DNA of 64,000 nucleotides from Capilliphycus salinus (GTDB lineage Bacteria > Cyanobacteriota > Cyanobacteriia > Cyanobacteriales > Microcoleaceae), in assembly GCF_047276495.1 (NCBI RefSeq), contig NZ_CP178543.1:4216001-4280000 (forward strand), written 5' to 3'. Position 1 is the stretch's first letter; each line of letters begins with the position of its first letter. Under the pieces are notes generated by a model. That model saw only the letters and a program-made list of their open reading frames with translations, was not told the origin of the DNA and ran no database searches. This document shows positions 27,556 through 35,603 of this stretch, piece by piece. Position numbers and translations under genes: made by a program.

Positions 27556-27843
27556 ATGCCTAGTCAACTGCTGATGTCAACACAATCATCTACTCTATCG
27601 CGGCCCGAGAACTTGGATGCAACGGTAAAACAGGCTAGCCGTTCTTCAAACTCCTCTGCTTCTAGCTCCCTTCAACTAGGTTTGATCAAGTGTCCGTACA
27701 ATGTCGATCAGCAAGTGAAACTGCTTCACCTGCAAGCCGAGGTGGACACGCTGTTGTTACAACTGCAAACCCTAAAGCAGCAACGCTTGACGGCTCCCGT
27801 CGGTGAGGATCTCAACGCCAGATCCCGGCAAAACCAACACTAA
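27556..27843 (+). CDS. Small conserved cyanobacterial protein
   Basis: 95 residues: a Ser-rich, probably disordered N-terminus (1-40), then an amphipathic helix region with YNVDQQVKLLHLQAEVDTLLLQLQTLKQQ (about 49-77) that is conserved in many cyanobacteria and has heptad spacing. No catalytic motif, signal peptide or membrane segment. ATG 27556 is used; a second in-frame ATG follows six codons later. Function unknown; a small coiled-coil adaptor is the most that can be inferred. Confidence 0.6.
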   Translation: MPSQLLMSTQSSTLSRPENLDATVKQASRSSNSSASSSLQLGLIKCPYNVDQQVKLLHLQAEVDTLLLQLQTLKQQRLTAPVGEDLNARSRQNQH

Positions 27844-28151
27844 ACCAACACTAAAGGTATAATTTGATTGAGCAAATCCCATTACTCTTGTAAACTGGGA
27901 GAGGGCAACAAAGTATCACCCGTGTCACCTGATTTTAAATCACAGGTCAAATCGGGTAAATCCCTACGATCTTTGCTGAGAACAGTAGGGAAACACATCT
28001 GCTATTACTTTTGAGCTTGAATGTCAAGCCTTTAATTCCCCTCGGGGAGTTAGAGTCTTTTCCAGGGTTAATATTCCTGGCAATTGAAAACTGTTTAAAA
28101 ACGCACCAACTCTAGAGTTTGGTGTGAGGATTTTACTGAGAAAAATCATCC
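27844..28151 (+). other. Structured leader upstream of desA
   Basis: About 300 bases with three consecutive short hairpins: CCCC-TC-GGGG (about 28038-28047), CCAGG...CCTGG (28062-28080) and CACCAACTCTAGAGTTTGGTG (28104-28124), the last 27 bases before the desA start. A further pair, TCCCTAC...GTAGGGA, lies at about 27961-27991. It could be a folded 5' leader or a small RNA. desA genes are cold-regulated in cyanobacteria, but I recognise no known motif. Confidence 0.3.
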
Positions 28152-29195
28152 ATGACCCTATCTATTGAAAGTCCAGAGAGTCTAAAATCGACTCAGAACC
28201 TGTCCGATCTGCGTTTGAGAGATATTATAAAAACCCTACCTCGTGAAGTTTTCATTAAAGACAAACGCAAGGCTTGGAGTATGGTTATTATCAATGTTAG
28301 TCTTGTGATTTTAGGCTACATTGCGATCGCCTTATCTCCCTGGTTTTTACTTCCTATAGCTTGGATTTTCACCGGCACTGCATTGACCGGTTTTTTTGTG
28401 ATTGGCCATGACTGCGGCCACCGTTCTTTTGCCAATCGTCGTTGGGTGAATGACTTGGTAGGTCATTTGGTCTTCTTACCCCTCATTTATCCGTTTCATG
28501 GGTGGAGAATTGGCCACAATCACCACCACAAACACACCAATAAAATGGGTGAAGACAATGCGTGGCACCCCTGGACTCCTGAAGTCTACGAAAACTTTAA
28601 TCCGGCGATTCAAGTTGTCTATCAATTTGTTCGAGGACGGTTATGGTGGATGGCTTCTATTTTACACTGGGCTAATGTCCATTTTTACTGGCCAGAATAT
28701 GAAGGCAAACAGCGAGAACAGGTGAAGTTTTCCGCTTTAGTGGTGATTGGATTTGCGGCGATTGCCTTTCCGACTTTAATCGCAACCACAGGGATTTGGG
28801 GATTCGTCAAATTTTGGTTATTGCCTTGGTTGGTTTACCATTTCTGGATGAGTACCTTTACTTTAGTTCACCACACTTTCCCCGATATTCAGTTTAGCAC
28901 TCCCGACAAGTGGCACGAAGCAACCGCCCAATTACACGGAAGCGTTCACTGCAATTATCCGGGTTGGGTTGAGTTTATGTGTCACGATATTAACGTTCAC
29001 GTTCCCCACCACATTTCTAGCGCAATTCCATCTTATAACCTGCGTGCCGCCTACAGCAGCATCAAAGAAAATTGGGAAGAATATCTCTATCCCGAACAGA
29101 ATTTTTCTTGGGAATTGATGAAAGAAATCACCGATCAATGTCACCTTTACGACGAAGAAAAGTGTTATCAATCTTTCAAAGAATACTACAGATAA
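28152..29195 (+). CDS. desA: Delta-12 (omega-6) acyl-lipid desaturase DesA
   Basis: 347-residue thylakoid/plasma-membrane desaturase adding the delta-12 double bond to lipid-bound oleate, using ferredoxin. The three histidine boxes are HDCGH (86-90), HNHHHKH (122-128) and HVPHH (283-287), with hydrophobic helices around 45-85 and 195-240. Stretches TGTALTGFFVIGHDCGHRSF, WGFVKFWLLPWLVYHFWMST and CHDINVHVPHH match cyanobacterial DesA over the whole length (about 350 residues). Box 2 reads HNHHHKH instead of the HDHHHLH of Synechocystis. A strong terminator follows the gene. Confidence 0.92.
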   Translation: MTLSIESPESLKSTQNLSDLRLRDIIKTLPREVFIKDKRKAWSMVIINVSLVILGYIAIALSPWFLLPIAWIFTGTALTGFFVIGHDCGHRSFANRRWVNDLVGHLVFLPLIYPFHGWRIGHNHHHKHTNKMGEDNAWHPWTPEVYENFNPAIQVVYQFVRGRLWWMASILHWANVHFYWPEYEGKQREQVKFSALVVIGFAAIAFPTLIATTGIWGFVKFWLLPWLVYHFWMSTFTLVHHTFPDIQFSTPDKWHEATAQLHGSVHCNYPGWVEFMCHDINVHVPHHISSAIPSYNLRAAYSSIKENWEEYLYPEQNFSWELMKEITDQCHLYDEEKCYQSFKEYYR

Positions 29196-29220
29196 AATCT
29201 TGATTGAAAATGAATTCTAG

Positions 29221-29250
29221 AGGCGTTCTCCCCGAACGTCTTTTTTTTGG
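29221..29250 (+). terminator. Rho-independent terminator after desA
   Basis: AGGCGTTC and GAACGTCT form an 8-bp stem (one G-U pair) with a TCCCC loop, followed by eight T. It sits 25 bp past the desA stop. Confidence 0.8.
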
Positions 29251-29304
29251 CTAACTTTTAGCCGTTTGTACGGGTTAAAATGAATATCAATAGGATACAA
29301 CCCA

Positions 29305-30051
29305 GTGGCTATGGTTTCTCAAGCAACCCCATCTGCAAACGAAATCTTCTATCCCGATTGTGATGGTCAACCGATGGCAAATAACACCATTCAGTTTCGT
29401 TGGATTTTAGTCATCGAACAAAATCTAGACTGGCTATTTAGCGACGATCCCAACGTTTTTGTTGCGGGAGATTTGTTTTGGTATCCCATCGAAGGCAATA
29501 ATACCATAAATAATGCACCGGATGTTATGGTTGTTTTTGGTAGACCCAAAGGCGATAGACGTTCCTATAAACAATGGGAAGAAGCGGGAATTGCACCCCA
29601 AGTGGTATTTGAAATTTTGTCTCCGAGTAATTCTCGCCTGGAAATGGATCGAAAGTTGCTCTTTTATGAGCGTTACGGTGTAGAAGAATATTATATTTAT
29701 AATCCCGATAATCAGCAGCTTCACGGTTGGTTGCGGGGAGAATACGGACTCGAAATCATCGAACCGATAGAAAATTGGGTGAGTCCAAGAATGGGGATTC
29801 GGTTTGATTTATCCGGTGAAGAACTGCAAATTTATCGATTGGATAATACACCGTTTTATTCTTATAATGAAGTCCGTCAAATGTTAGAACAAGAACGACT
29901 TCGTGCAGAACAAGAACGACTTCGTGCAGAACAAGCAGAACAAGCCAGACGAGATGCTATTCCTCGATTATTAGGAATGGGTTTAACCGTTGAACAAGTG
30001 GCGGAAGCGTTGGGTTTGTCGGTAGAAGAAGTTAATTCAAGAACTGAATAA
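29305..30051 (+). CDS. Uma2-family (DUF820) PD-(D/E)XK nuclease-like protein
   Basis: 248 residues. The Uma2 fold spans about 15-190 with NAPDVMVVFGRPKGDRRSY, PQVVFEILSPSNSRLEMDRKLLFYERYGVEEYYIYNP, the usual D...E...K arrangement of PD-(D/E)XK nucleases (D in APDV, E in FEILSP, K in RKLLFY). A C-terminal coiled extension has a short exact repeat of EQERLRA, then a helix ending GLTVEQVAEALGLSVEEV that resembles a transposase-like helix-turn-helix. Very common multicopy family in filamentous cyanobacteria; function unknown. The start may be GTG 29305 (AGGA 12 bases upstream) or ATG 29311. Confidence 0.85.
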   Translation: MAMVSQATPSANEIFYPDCDGQPMANNTIQFRWILVIEQNLDWLFSDDPNVFVAGDLFWYPIEGNNTINNAPDVMVVFGRPKGDRRSYKQWEEAGIAPQVVFEILSPSNSRLEMDRKLLFYERYGVEEYYIYNPDNQQLHGWLRGEYGLEIIEPIENWVSPRMGIRFDLSGEELQIYRLDNTPFYSYNEVRQMLEQERLRAEQERLRAEQAEQARRDAIPRLLGMGLTVEQVAEALGLSVEEVNSRTE

Positions 30052-30193
30052 AAGATATATTAGGAGTTCTATCATGTCCGATTAATCAATTATGATTATG
30101 TAGGGGCGCGCCTCTAAACCATCTCTGATACCCATTACTAAATTATCAAAACCCGCCCCGCCCCCAGAACACGCATTAATCAACGACATGGTA
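30052..30193. repeat. Dispersed repeat copy
   Basis: Contains ATCATGTCCGATTAATC...GATTATGTAGGGGCG (about 30071-30107), the reverse complement of the element end near 8050-8090, followed by a CCCGCCCCGCCCCC stretch. A fragment of the same MITE-like family. Confidence 0.5.
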
Positions 30194-30625
30194 TTAGATA
30201 TCTTCGTTATTAATCAACTTCATCGCTTGATTTAAAAGTTCTTCTCGATTAACAATTTCTTCTAATTCTTGCGGTTCGTAGCGTCCTTCTTGAACTTCTA
30301 GGGAAGCTTGATCAATTGCGTTTAAATAAGCTTCTTCTAGAGTTTCTAGCAGTTCTTCTTGATTGAGATAATAACCTCCCGCTTTGCGACGTTTATTTTC
30401 CCGTTGAATTTCTCGAACCGAGTTCCGAATGGAAACATCCCATGAACGAGTTGTGCGATTTTCTGCTTGTTGTTTAATTAAATGTAGGAGTAAAATAACT
30501 GCATAACTGCGAATGGTCTTTAAAATTGCTTTTCGACCCATTTCTTCTAACTCGTCAATCAGGGTTAATGAACCTTTTATATCACCTTTGAGTAGTAATT
30601 CTTTTAACTCTATAATTTCTTCCAT
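30194..30625 (-). CDS. DUF29 family protein (copy 1)
   Basis: 143 residues, helical. The DUF29 core is ELLLKGDIKGSLTLIDELEEMGRK...YAVILLLHLIKQQAENRTTRSWDVSIRNSVREI. The first half (MEEI...AENRTTRSWDVSIRNS) is nearly identical to the second copy at 30801-31235, while the C-terminal thirds differ. DUF29 proteins are abundant in filamentous cyanobacteria and lack a known activity; some occur near toxin-antitoxin or mobile genes. No signal peptide or membrane segment. Confidence 0.8.
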   Translation of the reverse strand: MEEIIELKELLLKGDIKGSLTLIDELEEMGRKAILKTIRSYAVILLLHLIKQQAENRTTRSWDVSIRNSVREIQRENKRRKAGGYYLNQEELLETLEEAYLNAIDQASLEVQEGRYEPQELEEIVNREELLNQAMKLINNEDI

Positions 30626-31420
30626 AACCCAAGAATCAAGAGAGGATAGTTTTATTTTAGCATTTGAGAAGAACCTCTCCCTAAATCCCTCATCAATCCC
30701 CCCTTAATCCCTCATCAATCCCCCCTTGATCCCCCCTTAAAAAGGGGGGTGGGGGGTAAGGCGAGGGACTTTGAAATTGATCGGGGTGAGGAGGATGAGA
30801 TCAATTGATTGTATCTGCGTCAATTAAACTCATCGCTTGACTTAAAATTTCGACTCGATTAACAAGTTGTTCTAATTGGCGAGAATCATAACGCCCTTCT
30901 TCAACTTCTAGAGAAGCTTTATTAATGGCTTGTGGATAGGCTTTTTCTAAAATACTATTTAATTCTTCAGAACTCAAATAAACCCCTTTTGATTTGGGAC
31001 GTTCGTTTAAATTTTGAATTTCTAAAACCGAGTTCCGAATGGAAACATCCCATGAACGAGTTGTCCGATTTTCGGCTTGTTGTTTAATTAAATGTAGGAG
31101 TAAAATAACTGCATAACTGCGAATATTGTTAATAATATCTTTTCGACCCATTTCTTCTAACTCGTCAATTAGGGTTAATGAACCTTTGATGTCGCCTTTG
31201 AGTAGTAATTCTTTTAACTCTAGAATTTCTTCCATAACCCAAGAATCAAGAGAGGATAGTTTTATTTTAGCATTTGAGAAGAACCTCTCCCTAAATCCCT
31301 CATCAATCCCCCCTTTATCCCCCCTTTATCCCCCCTTTATCCCCCCTTAAAAAGGGGGGTGGGGGGTAAGGCGAGGGACTTTGAAATTGATCGGGGTGAG
31401 GAGGATGAGATCAATTGATT
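30594..31420. repeat. Tandem duplication of DUF29 gene plus upstream C/G-rich repeat
   Basis: The segment upstream of each DUF29 start (30626-30807 and 31236-31420) is nearly identical: GAGAGGATAGTTTTATTTTAG, then GAAGAACCTCTCCCTAAATCC, variable numbers of a TCCCCCCTTTA-type unit, AAAAGGGGGGTGGGG, and GATCGGGGTGAGGAGGATGAGATC. The period is about 608 bp including the gene. A third, shorter copy of the non-coding part sits at about 31423-31506. Confidence 0.75.
30801..31235 (-). CDS. DUF29 family protein (copy 2)
   Basis: 144 residues, tandem paralogue of the preceding DUF29 gene. Residues 1-75 are almost the same, then NLNERPKSKGVYLSSEELNSILEKAYPQAINKASLEVEEGRYDSRQLEQLVNRVEIL replaces the matching part of copy 1 with moderate divergence. 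The duplicated DNA includes about 180 bp upstream of the start codon, so the promoter was copied too. Divergence is concentrated in the 3' half, as expected from conversion between the 5' halves or selection on the C-terminus. Confidence 0.8.
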   Translation of the reverse strand: MEEILELKELLLKGDIKGSLTLIDELEEMGRKDIINNIRSYAVILLLHLIKQQAENRTTRSWDVSIRNSVLEIQNLNERPKSKGVYLSSEELNSILEKAYPQAINKASLEVEEGRYDSRQLEQLVNRVEILSQAMSLIDADTIN

Positions 31421-31685
31421 AATTTTGAGAAGAACCTCTCCCTAAATCCCTCTCCTAAAAGGCGAGGGACTTTGAAATTGTTCAGGGTGAGGACGGTGAG
31501 ATCAATAGTCAAATCAACTTTTATTAAATTAATTAGTGAACCTATATGTTTCCATTTTATCAAAAAAAACCTCGTTTTAATTATCACTTTTTTAAACTAA
31601 AAAATTAGGAATTGGGTCAGCCTCATGTTAGGATGGAAAGAATGCAAGTCAATCGGATCGGATTAACGTGATACGGAGTTAACCC
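31421..31685. other. Intergenic region before the nuclease-ParA gene
   Basis: Begins with a third copy of the AACCTCTCCCTAAATCC repeat, then about 170 A/T-rich bases with a GGAG site seven bases before TTG 31686. It should hold the promoter of the nuclease-ParA/ParB-like operon. No RNA gene seen. Confidence 0.4.
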
Positions 31686-33230
31686 TTGAGTTTTAATCCT
31701 GCATTGTGTCGAAACGAAAGGGAAGTCGAGAGTAAACTGATTGTTAGTTATTTGTTACCGCAGTTGGGATACACCCCCAACACTTGGCATCAAGAAGTAA
31801 CATTCGGTAATATTCGCTTAGATTTCTTATCCTTTGCGGCGCAAGTTATTCCCTTTACCGTTGATGCGGATTCTCCATTAAGTGTGGTCATGGAGGCGAA
31901 GCATCCCAATCAAAATTTGAATCGTCACGTTCAAAAACTGCGGCGTTATTTAACCAGTTTGAGCGTCAGATATGGACTCCTAACCAATGGGAAAGAAATC
32001 CGAATTTATCAACGGGTTGATGATAATATTGAGTTAGTTTTTCAATGTCCTGGGGAGGAAGTCGAAGCAAAAATAGAGGAAATCAAAGGTTTAATTGGTC
32101 GAGAATCCCTCAGACCCAGACAGGAAATTACTCCTGTATCTGATGGGATTGAAACCTTAGATTTTTCTCCCGAACCCAGTTATCAAGTTCTCCTCGAAAA
32201 TGAGGATATAGAACCCATTCTATTTTCCGCAGAAACTTTTGAACAGACTCCCATCTCAACTGAAAACGAACCAACAGAATCCAGTCAAGAATTATCTCCA
32301 TTTCCATCAGTTGTATCTCAAAGTTCTATTCTGGAAAGGACAAGTACCATGAAAATTATCGCCGTTTATCACAATAAAGGTGGTGTCGGTAAAACCACCA
32401 CTGTTGTTAATTTAGCAGCAGCTTTAAGTAAGAAAGGTTATCGAGTTTTAGTGATTGATTTGGACAGCCAAGCCAACACAACCTTTGCAATGGGATTAGT
32501 AAAGTTTCAATTTGATGAGGAAGATAATATTAAAGATTCCTACGTTTATCATTTTCTAAAATCGGGAGAACTTGACTTTGTTTCAGATGTTGCCAAAAAG
32601 TCTGATGGGTTTAACGATCCGGAAATTGATGTCATTCCTTCTCATATTGACTTGCTACAACATCAAGATTTTTTAAAGAATATTCAAGCCACGCCTTTCA
32701 GACTTCCGAGCAAACTTAAGCGGGTAGAAAATGACTATGATATCGTAATTATAGATACTCCTCCATCCCGTGATTTATATGCACAATTACCGCTGATTGC
32801 TGCCGATTATTTAATTATACCATCGGATCTCAAACCTTTTGCGAATCAAGGATTATCTAATGTTAAAACCTTAATTAAAGACGTTAACGAGTTTCGGATG
32901 TCAAGCGGACGACCCCCGATCAATCTTTTGGGGGTTTTACCTTCTAAAATAGCCACTAACGCTCGATACTTACAATATGTATTTCCGCGACAAAAACAAG
33001 TCATTCCTGAAAAATATGAACTTCCACTCATGGATAGTGTTATTTTTGAAAGGACAGCTTTATCTCAATGTCTAAATGAGACAATTATTGTAGGAGAATT
33101 AGAAATTGCCGAACCCCAGTCTATTTTTAAATATGCAGAAAAAAATTCCTCAGCAAGTAATGCTGCTAGTCAATCTATCGATGAATTTGAAGCGCTCGCT
33201 ACAGAAGTTTTAAGAAAAATGGGAGTTTAA
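31686..33230 (+). CDS. PD-(D/E)XK nuclease domain fused to ParA/Soj ATPase
   Basis: 514 residues in two parts. Residues about 8-125 form an HsdR-N-type nuclease fold: E15, D46 in IRLDFLSF and E70-A-K72 in VVMEAKHP give the E-D-ExK catalytic set. An acidic linker (about 135-220) leads to a ParA ATPase (about 222-505) with deviant Walker A KGGVGKTT, DLDSQAN and the Walker B-like DIVIIDTPPS. The start is TTG 31686 with GGAG seven bases before it. An internal ATG (32349) begins exactly at the ParA domain and has AAGGA eight bases upstream, so a free ParA could also be made. The ParB-like partner follows two bases after the stop. Confidence 0.85.
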   Translation: MSFNPALCRNEREVESKLIVSYLLPQLGYTPNTWHQEVTFGNIRLDFLSFAAQVIPFTVDADSPLSVVMEAKHPNQNLNRHVQKLRRYLTSLSVRYGLLTNGKEIRIYQRVDDNIELVFQCPGEEVEAKIEEIKGLIGRESLRPRQEITPVSDGIETLDFSPEPSYQVLLENEDIEPILFSAETFEQTPISTENEPTESSQELSPFPSVVSQSSILERTSTMKIIAVYHNKGGVGKTTTVVNLAAALSKKGYRVLVIDLDSQANTTFAMGLVKFQFDEEDNIKDSYVYHFLKSGELDFVSDVAKKSDGFNDPEIDVIPSHIDLLQHQDFLKNIQATPFRLPSKLKRVENDYDIVIIDTPPSRDLYAQLPLIAADYLIIPSDLKPFANQGLSNVKTLIKDVNEFRMSSGRPPINLLGVLPSKIATNARYLQYVFPRQKQVIPEKYELPLMDSVIFERTALSQCLNETIIVGELEIAEPQSIFKYAEKNSSASNAASQSIDEFEALATEVLRKMGV

Positions 33231-33232
33231 AA

Positions 33233-33982
33233 GTGATTAAGTTTTCCTATGTGGATGTTAAATCAATTACCTCAGATGTTCCCCGCTCAGAATTTTCTGA
33301 AGCTGAAATTGACACTTTAGCCGATTTAATTCTAGAGTGTGAGGGAGTGTTAAAACCGATATTCTTACAGCAAATTGATTTGGATCAGTACAAAGTCATT
33401 GAGGGAGATTTAGAATATTATGCTGCGGTGAGAGCGAAGGAAAAAAACTTGCGTCAGGGAGAGATGATTAATGCAATTATTGTTTCTCCCGCTCAAGAAA
33501 AATCTATCAAGCAACAACTGGACTTTTTCAAGAAATCTCAATCTTTAAATGTTCCAGAAAAAAGAGAAAACAACCCCAGTCAAACGAATTTTGATGGCGT
33601 TGAGTCTCGAATATTGAATATAGAGTCTCGCCAAAATAATCTAGAATCACGTCTAAATAAAGTCTTTGATCAACAAAATTCAAAACTCGAAAGCATTAAT
33701 CAAAAATATGATCGGGAGATACAAGAGATCAAATCTCAAATCCCAAAAAAATCGCAACCACTTGAGGCTTTTAATACTTTGACTATATCCGAACTGGCTT
33801 TTCGCTTGAAAAGTGCTAATATCACCGGAAAAACGGCTGATAAAATTATTCAAAATATAGAACGTGAACGATCTAAAAAGCCGTTTGAATCTCTAGGAGA
33901 TATTATCGAGCGTATTGAAGGATTAGGGGATAAGAGGATGATCTCAATTCTTGATACTTGGTCAAGAACACTATTTTTATAA
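33233..33982 (+). CDS. ParB-like/coiled-coil/helix-hairpin-helix protein
   Basis: 249 residues, start GTG, two bases after the nuclease-ParA stop. The N-terminus (about 1-90) resembles a ParB/Srx fold: VKSITSDVPRSEFSEAEID, GVLKPIFLQQI and YKVIEGDLEYYAAVRAKE. The GERRxR arginine motif of CTP-binding ParB is replaced by GDLEYYA, so CTP use is doubtful. A coiled coil covers about 118-170. The C-terminus has a helix-hairpin-helix-like DNA-binding segment (FESLGDIIERIEGLGDKRM, about 221-239). No canonical ParB helix-turn-helix is visible. The operon suggests a non-canonical ParA/B-type pair. Confidence 0.65.
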   Translation: MIKFSYVDVKSITSDVPRSEFSEAEIDTLADLILECEGVLKPIFLQQIDLDQYKVIEGDLEYYAAVRAKEKNLRQGEMINAIIVSPAQEKSIKQQLDFFKKSQSLNVPEKRENNPSQTNFDGVESRILNIESRQNNLESRLNKVFDQQNSKLESINQKYDREIQEIKSQIPKKSQPLEAFNTLTISELAFRLKSANITGKTADKIIQNIERERSKKPFESLGDIIERIEGLGDKRMISILDTWSRTLFL

Positions 33983-33986
33983 TACC

Positions 33987-34248
33987 CAAAACGGGTGGGG
34001 TCTGTCAAACCGATTTCTGTTAAAATTCACAATAATTGTGAGTCAAATTTTGGGGTGGGGGCGGGTTTATTTAGGTTGTTGATGAGAAATATAAATCTCT
34101 GCGGAACCCGCCCCCTACAAAACGGGTGGCGTGCATCAAACAGATTTCTGTTAAAATTCACAATAATTGTGAGTCAAATTTTGGGGTGGGGGCGGGTTTA
34201 TTTAGGTTGTTGATGAGAAATATAAATCTCTGCGGAACCCGCCCCTAC
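33987..34248. repeat. Two tandem copies of a 131-bp GGGCGGGTTTA repeat
   Basis: Nearly identical copies at about 33987-34117 and 34118-34248. Each contains CAATAATTGTGAGTC, GGGGGCGGGTTTATTTAGG and GCGGAACCCGCCC. Each copy can fold by pairing its GGGCGGGTT with AACCCGCCC. They separate the convergent ParB-like and DprA-like genes and may act as a bidirectional barrier. Confidence 0.75.
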
Positions 34249-34253
34249 ATGGG

Positions 34254-35603
34254 CTAATTGATAAAATCCAATAAGTTTTTATCGGCAATAACATAGGTTT
34301 TTGCTGGTTTTTTAAGCTTTTCAACTTTCTTTTCTGCCACCGCTTTTTTTAACCATTCTCGCATTTGTCCGATTTGTACATCCAAACGTTCGGCGAGAGA
34401 TTTATCATCTAACGGTTCTTGTAGATGTTTTAATATAATTGGTAGAACCGCTTGATAAATTTCTTCAGCAGGAATAGAGGGAACTGTCTGTTGTTCTTCT
34501 AAAGTATTTTGTGCAGAAATTGATTCATTCTCTACTAATTTTTCCGCAGTTTCAGCCGGATGAGTTTCTACATTTTCTTCTAAATTATACTCATTTTCTG
34601 ATGGTTTTTCTTCCTGTTGTTCGTTTTCCTCCTCAATATTTTTCTCTATTAACTCCGGCGGTTTTGAGAGAAAATCATGTAAATAATCATTCCACTCAAT
34701 TAGTTTAAACGGTCTTGCACCTTGCTCAACCAATTGTTGATTTCCTTCGGGAACATTATCTTCCATTCGCACCCAAACGGGAACCTCTTTAATTTTTTCT
34801 AACGCTTCAATTGCACCCGCCCAAGTTCCGCCTTGACGCACAGAAGAACTAATAACTAAAGCATAATTTGCCAAAGCATAAATATATTTATTCCGTCCCA
34901 TTGCATTACCGACAGAAAAACCCGCGTTGGGATCGTAAGTAGAAATTAAAGTGAGTTGACCCTCTCGAATACTGTCTCTATATTTGCCCAAAGTTGCCGC
35001 TTTGAGTAAACTATCTGCTAACACACCGATCGCCGTTCCTCCCGCTTCTAATATCCCCAACATTGACGCCTGATCGACGCCTTTCGCTCCCCCTGAAATA
35101 ATTTGAATTTTTTCTTCTGCACAAATTCGAGCAATTTGTTGAGTATATTCTACCGCTTCTTCGTCAATATTTCGCGAACCAACAACTGCTAATCCTCCTT
35201 TAGAAAGTAATTCTATCTCGCCCACACCATACAGAATAGCAGGTGCAGAATGTTTCAATCTTTGCTTGAGAAATAGAGGATATTCCCCATCACCCCGACC
35301 AATAATCCAGACTCCTTGATTCGTCCATTTTTCCACTGCAAAAGCGAACATTGCACCCCGTTCAAGTAAAGCAAAAATTCGGCTCGGATCGAGTTTATCA
35401 CCCGGTAAACTTTGCAATTTAATTTGAGTATTTTTATCCAATAAATCTTGGGGTCGCATCCGATTTTCCTGCAACCATTTCGCCAAGAGATTATACTCTT
35501 TCAGCGTTAACGGTTTGGGTTCGGCTTGTCGATTTTCTCCAAAACTTGCACAGAGTAATAATATCGCTTCGGTATCAGCAGAAACCGTAAAATTAACCAT
35601 CAT
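34254..35603 (-). CDS. DprA-like (SLOG superfamily) protein
   Basis: 449 residues. Residues about 95-310 form the Rossmann-like DprA domain: GGLAVVGSRNIDEEAVEYT, IISGGAKGVDQASMLGILEAGG, TAIGVLADSLL and the late NYALVISSSVRQGGTWAGAIEAL. The N-terminal 90 residues and an acidic linker (about 315-390, Glu/Gln-rich) are unlike the competence protein, which is shorter. The C-terminus (390-449) looks like a winged helix (LAERLDVQIGQMREWLKKAV). Its ATG directly follows the stop of the helicase gene, so the two should act together. SLOG domains bind nucleotides or ssDNA. The pairing suggests DNA defence or repair rather than natural transformation, but this is inference. Confidence 0.8.
   Translation of the reverse strand: MMVNFTVSADTEAILLLCASFGENRQAEPKPLTLKEYNLLAKWLQENRMRPQDLLDKNTQIKLQSLPGDKLDPSRIFALLERGAMFAFAVEKWTNQGVWIIGRGDGEYPLFLKQRLKHSAPAILYGVGEIELLSKGGLAVVGSRNIDEEAVEYTQQIARICAEEKIQIISGGAKGVDQASMLGILEAGGTAIGVLADSLLKAATLGKYRDSIREGQLTLISTYDPNAGFSVGNAMGRNKYIYALANYALVISSSVRQGGTWAGAIEALEKIKEVPVWVRMEDNVPEGNQQLVEQGARPFKLIEWNDYLHDFLSKPPELIEKNIEEENEQQEEKPSENEYNLEENVETHPAETAEKLVENESISAQNTLEEQQTVPSIPAEEIYQAVLPIILKHLQEPLDDKSLAERLDVQIGQMREWLKKAVAEKKVEKLKKPAKTYVIADKNLLDFIN

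Noticed and set aside
33995..34213. A 72-codon open frame in the repeat between the ParB-like and DprA-like genes
   Set aside because: It is created by the two tandem 131-bp repeats, encodes the same peptide twice, and has no ribosome binding site.
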